Of a stretch of 7,300 bases of DNA, positions 6,127 to 7,300 are shown one piece after another. The stretch is from Bacteroidales bacterium M5 (lineage in GTDB: Bacteria; Bacteroidota; Bacteroidia; Bacteroidales; Muribaculaceae). Location of the stretch: positions 1 to 7,300 of the forward strand of contig LUJP01000025.1 in assembly GCA_001689535.1 (NCBI GenBank), given 5' to 3'. The notes below the pieces were generated by a model. The model was given only the letters and a program-made list of their open reading frames with translations. It ran no database searches and was not told the origin of the DNA. The translations under genes were made by a program, and so were the position numbers. The stretch's first letter is position 1; every line of letters starts with the position of its first letter.

Positions 6127-6909
6127 TTATTCGCATACCTGCTGGAAAATGCAGGGAGCCTGGTCGCCCACAACAGCGTTTTTGCCTTCCGATGCAAACT
6201 CAATATACTGCTCCAGAAGCGCGGGATCGCTGGTATAAGTGCCTTTGTGGGCCTGTACGGTAAATACGACTGCCTGGGCAATGAAAAGAGCCACTACAAT
6301 CGAGCTCCACCACATGCCGATGCATTTGAGACGTTTAATCCACACATCGTTATTCCAGCCGGATGACTGGAACATCGACCAGAAACCATGGTTGAAGTGG
6401 AACCACAGCGCAATGAAACCGATAATGTAGACCACAGGAGTAATCCAGCACTTGAACGCTTCATTAATGAAAAGCGTACCGGCCTGGGGAGGGAAATCGC
6501 CATGGATACCCATAACCTCCACAAGCTGCATCTTTGCCCAGAACTGGATAAGATGGAGCACGAGGAAAGCGAGAATCACGATGCCGAGCACAAGCATGTT
6601 CTGCGAGGCCCATTCTACCTGGGCAGGCTTCTTCACCACATTGTAGCGGTCGTTACCGCGCGCCTTGCGGTTCTGAAGAGTAAGCCAGATGGCATAGATA
6701 ATGTGGATGATGAAAAGCAGAGCCAGACCGGCTGAAGCTATCAGAGCATACCAGTTAGCGCCAAGGAAGTTGCACACCTCATTGTAGGCTGTTGGCCAGA
6801 AAAGCGCAACTCCATTCATCAACGCGTGAAATGTTACGAATAGGATTAGGCAAACACCGGTAACAGCCATTACCAGCTTCCTTCCTATAGATGAACTTGT
6901 TAACCACAT
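6127..6909 (-). CDS. sdhC: Succinate dehydrogenase/fumarate reductase cytochrome b subunit, di-haem class B
   Basis: A 260-residue membrane anchor that binds two haems b and the (mena)quinone. Five hydrophobic helices can be placed at about 10-36, 54-78, 104-126, 155-176 and 198-220. The usual four axial histidines fall one per helix: His28, His69, His119 and His171 (or His174) in helices 1 to 4. This is the arrangement of the Wolinella FrdC/Bacillus SdhC class, in which one subunit replaces the SdhC/SdhD pair. By class topology the N-terminus is cytoplasmic and the C-terminus faces the periplasm. The tail after helix 5 (about 222-260) is unusually long as I recall the family and ends with two cysteines, Cys253 and Cys259. 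It is the first gene of the operon, behind a strong promoter with a leader of about 60 bases, and 40 bases ahead of sdhA. Confidence 0.96.
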   Translation of the reverse strand: MWLTSSSIGRKLVMAVTGVCLILFVTFHALMNGVALFWPTAYNEVCNFLGANWYALIASAGLALLFIIHIIYAIWLTLQNRKARGNDRYNVVKKPAQVEWASQNMLVLGIVILAFLVLHLIQFWAKMQLVEVMGIHGDFPPQAGTLFINEAFKCWITPVVYIIGFIALWFHFNHGFWSMFQSSGWNNDVWIKRLKCIGMWWSSIVVALFIAQAVVFTVQAHKGTYTSDPALLEQYIEFASEGKNAVVGDQAPCIFQQVCE

Positions 6910-6973
6910 AGCAGTTAGAAATTTAAAATATTGAGTTAATTAATGAAAATCATACAGATAGCCTTATTATCTG

Positions 6974-7004
6974 CAAAATTAAAATAATTTAAAACTTCTC
7001 ACAA
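6974..7004 (-). promoter_or_regulatory. Bacteroidetes-type promoter of the sdhCAB operon
   Basis: On the minus strand TTG (7004 to 7002) is followed after 20 bases by TAATTTTG (6981 to 6974). Both elements match the Bacteroidetes primary-sigma consensus, with spacing inside the usual range. Transcription should start near 6969, giving an AT-rich leader of about 60 nt before the sdhC start codon at 6909. No other match lies in the sdhC-sdhA or sdhA-sdhB gaps, which supports a single operon promoter. Confidence 0.75.
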
Positions 7005-7130
7005 CATTTCCGCAAAAAAATTCCCCACACCGCCATTCCAGCTCCCTCCGTATCACCTTCCAGCTCCCTCCCAGCCATCCCACACTCAACCAATCCCGCG
7101 CCATCTCGCCCCGCCTAATCCCACCTAACT
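7005..7130. other. Non-coding C-rich, G-poor block with a 14-bp direct repeat
   Basis: This stretch has about ten G residues in 126 bases on the plus strand and is dominated by C, T and A, so the strand feeding into sdhC is purine-biased. TTCCAGCTCCCTCC occurs twice, at 7036-7049 and 7058-7071. I find no gene, tRNA or rRNA here. It lies immediately upstream of the sdhC promoter -33 element, so it would occupy the position of an upstream regulatory region, but no known operator was recognised. Confidence 0.6.
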
Positions 7131-7211
7131 CTTATAAGAATTATAAGCCACATAAGAAACATAAGAAACATAAGAAACATAAGAAACATAAGAAACATAA
7201 GAAACATAAAT
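7131..7211. repeat. 9-bp tandem repeat, nine units with an ATAAG core
   Basis: Nine contiguous 9-base units stay in one register: CTTATAAGA, ATTATAAGC, CACATAAGA, then five exact AACATAAGA, then AACATAAAT. Written in the other phase, ACATAAGAA is repeated six times exactly from 7150 to 7203. The first unit equals the repeating unit of the array at 3082-3108. It begins about 130 bases upstream of the sdhC promoter and overlaps no gene. Such perfect short tandem arrays are prone to copy-number change by slippage. Confidence 0.92.
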
Positions 7212-7236
7212 TACTCCAATGATTCCAATCCCTCCC

Positions 7237-7249
7237 GGCTGTTACAGCC
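7237..7249. repeat. Small GC hairpin
   Basis: GGCTG (7237-7241) and CAGCC (7245-7249) form a 5-bp stem around TTA. There is no adjacent U-run, so it is not called a terminator. Its meaning is unknown. Confidence 0.35.
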
Positions 7250-7259
7250 CCGTCCCTCC

Positions 7260-7292
7260 CCGCCGCGGTTTAAAACAAAAGAGCCGCGGCGG
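7260..7292. repeat. GC-rich inverted repeat at the window edge, possible part of a terminator
   Basis: CCGCCGCGG (7260-7268) and CCGCGGCGG (7284-7292) are perfect 9-bp complements around an A-rich 15-base loop. The segment ACAAAAGAGCCGCGGCGG followed by CCTTTCGG also looks like the first arm and loop of a bidirectional terminator whose second arm would lie beyond 7300. Both readings cannot be separated with the sequence available. Confidence 0.45.
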
Positions 7293-7300
7293 CCTTTCGG

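Overview
The window reads as a stretch of Bacteroidales chromosome, quite possibly Muribaculaceae or a close relative. The family-level guess is an inference from overall protein character. The order-level call has three supports. The SdhB, SdhA and SdhC proteins look like the Bacteroides-type fumarate reductase/succinate dehydrogenase. The two best promoters match the Bacteroidetes pattern (TTG, about 20 bp, TAnnTTTG). Start codons are preceded by A-rich stretches instead of Shine-Dalgarno sequences.

Layout from left to right. A plus-strand alpha/beta hydrolase (151-1104) converges on a minus-strand pair. That pair is a GNAT acetyltransferase (1159-1725) and, upstream of it in transcription order, a 62-residue ferredoxin-like protein (1785-1973). 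A divergent intergenic region (1974-2110) carries a ferredoxin promoter and separates this pair from the plus-strand msrAB fusion (2111-3067), which encodes a two-domain methionine sulfoxide reductase. msrAB converges on the sdhCAB operon. Between them lie a 9-bp tandem repeat (3082-3126) and a strong rho-independent terminator that serves sdhB (3139-3182).

The minus-strand operon sdhC-sdhA-sdhB (6909 down to 3213) fills the right half. It encodes a five-helix di-haem cytochrome b anchor, the covalent-FAD catalytic subunit and the three-cluster iron-sulfur subunit. Together these form a membrane quinol:fumarate reductase/succinate:quinone oxidoreductase. In an anaerobic gut Bacteroidales it would most likely run as a fumarate reductase, taking electrons from menaquinol and making succinate. 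One well-formed promoter sits upstream of sdhC (6974-7004). I saw no internal promoter, so the three genes are probably one transcript.

The last 390 bases hold no gene. They contain the sdhC leader and promoter, a strongly strand-skewed C-rich and G-poor block, a second 9-bp tandem array with the same ATAAG core as the array beyond sdhB, and a GC-rich inverted repeat running into the window edge.

Most of the window is core metabolism and redox maintenance, and I see no defence system, mobile element, CRISPR array or RNA gene. The points most worth following are non-coding or at protein margins: the related 9-bp repeat arrays that bracket the sdh operon, the odd cysteine spacing in the small ferredoxin, the GC-rich hairpin between sdhA and sdhB, and the terminal extensions of SdhA and SdhC.
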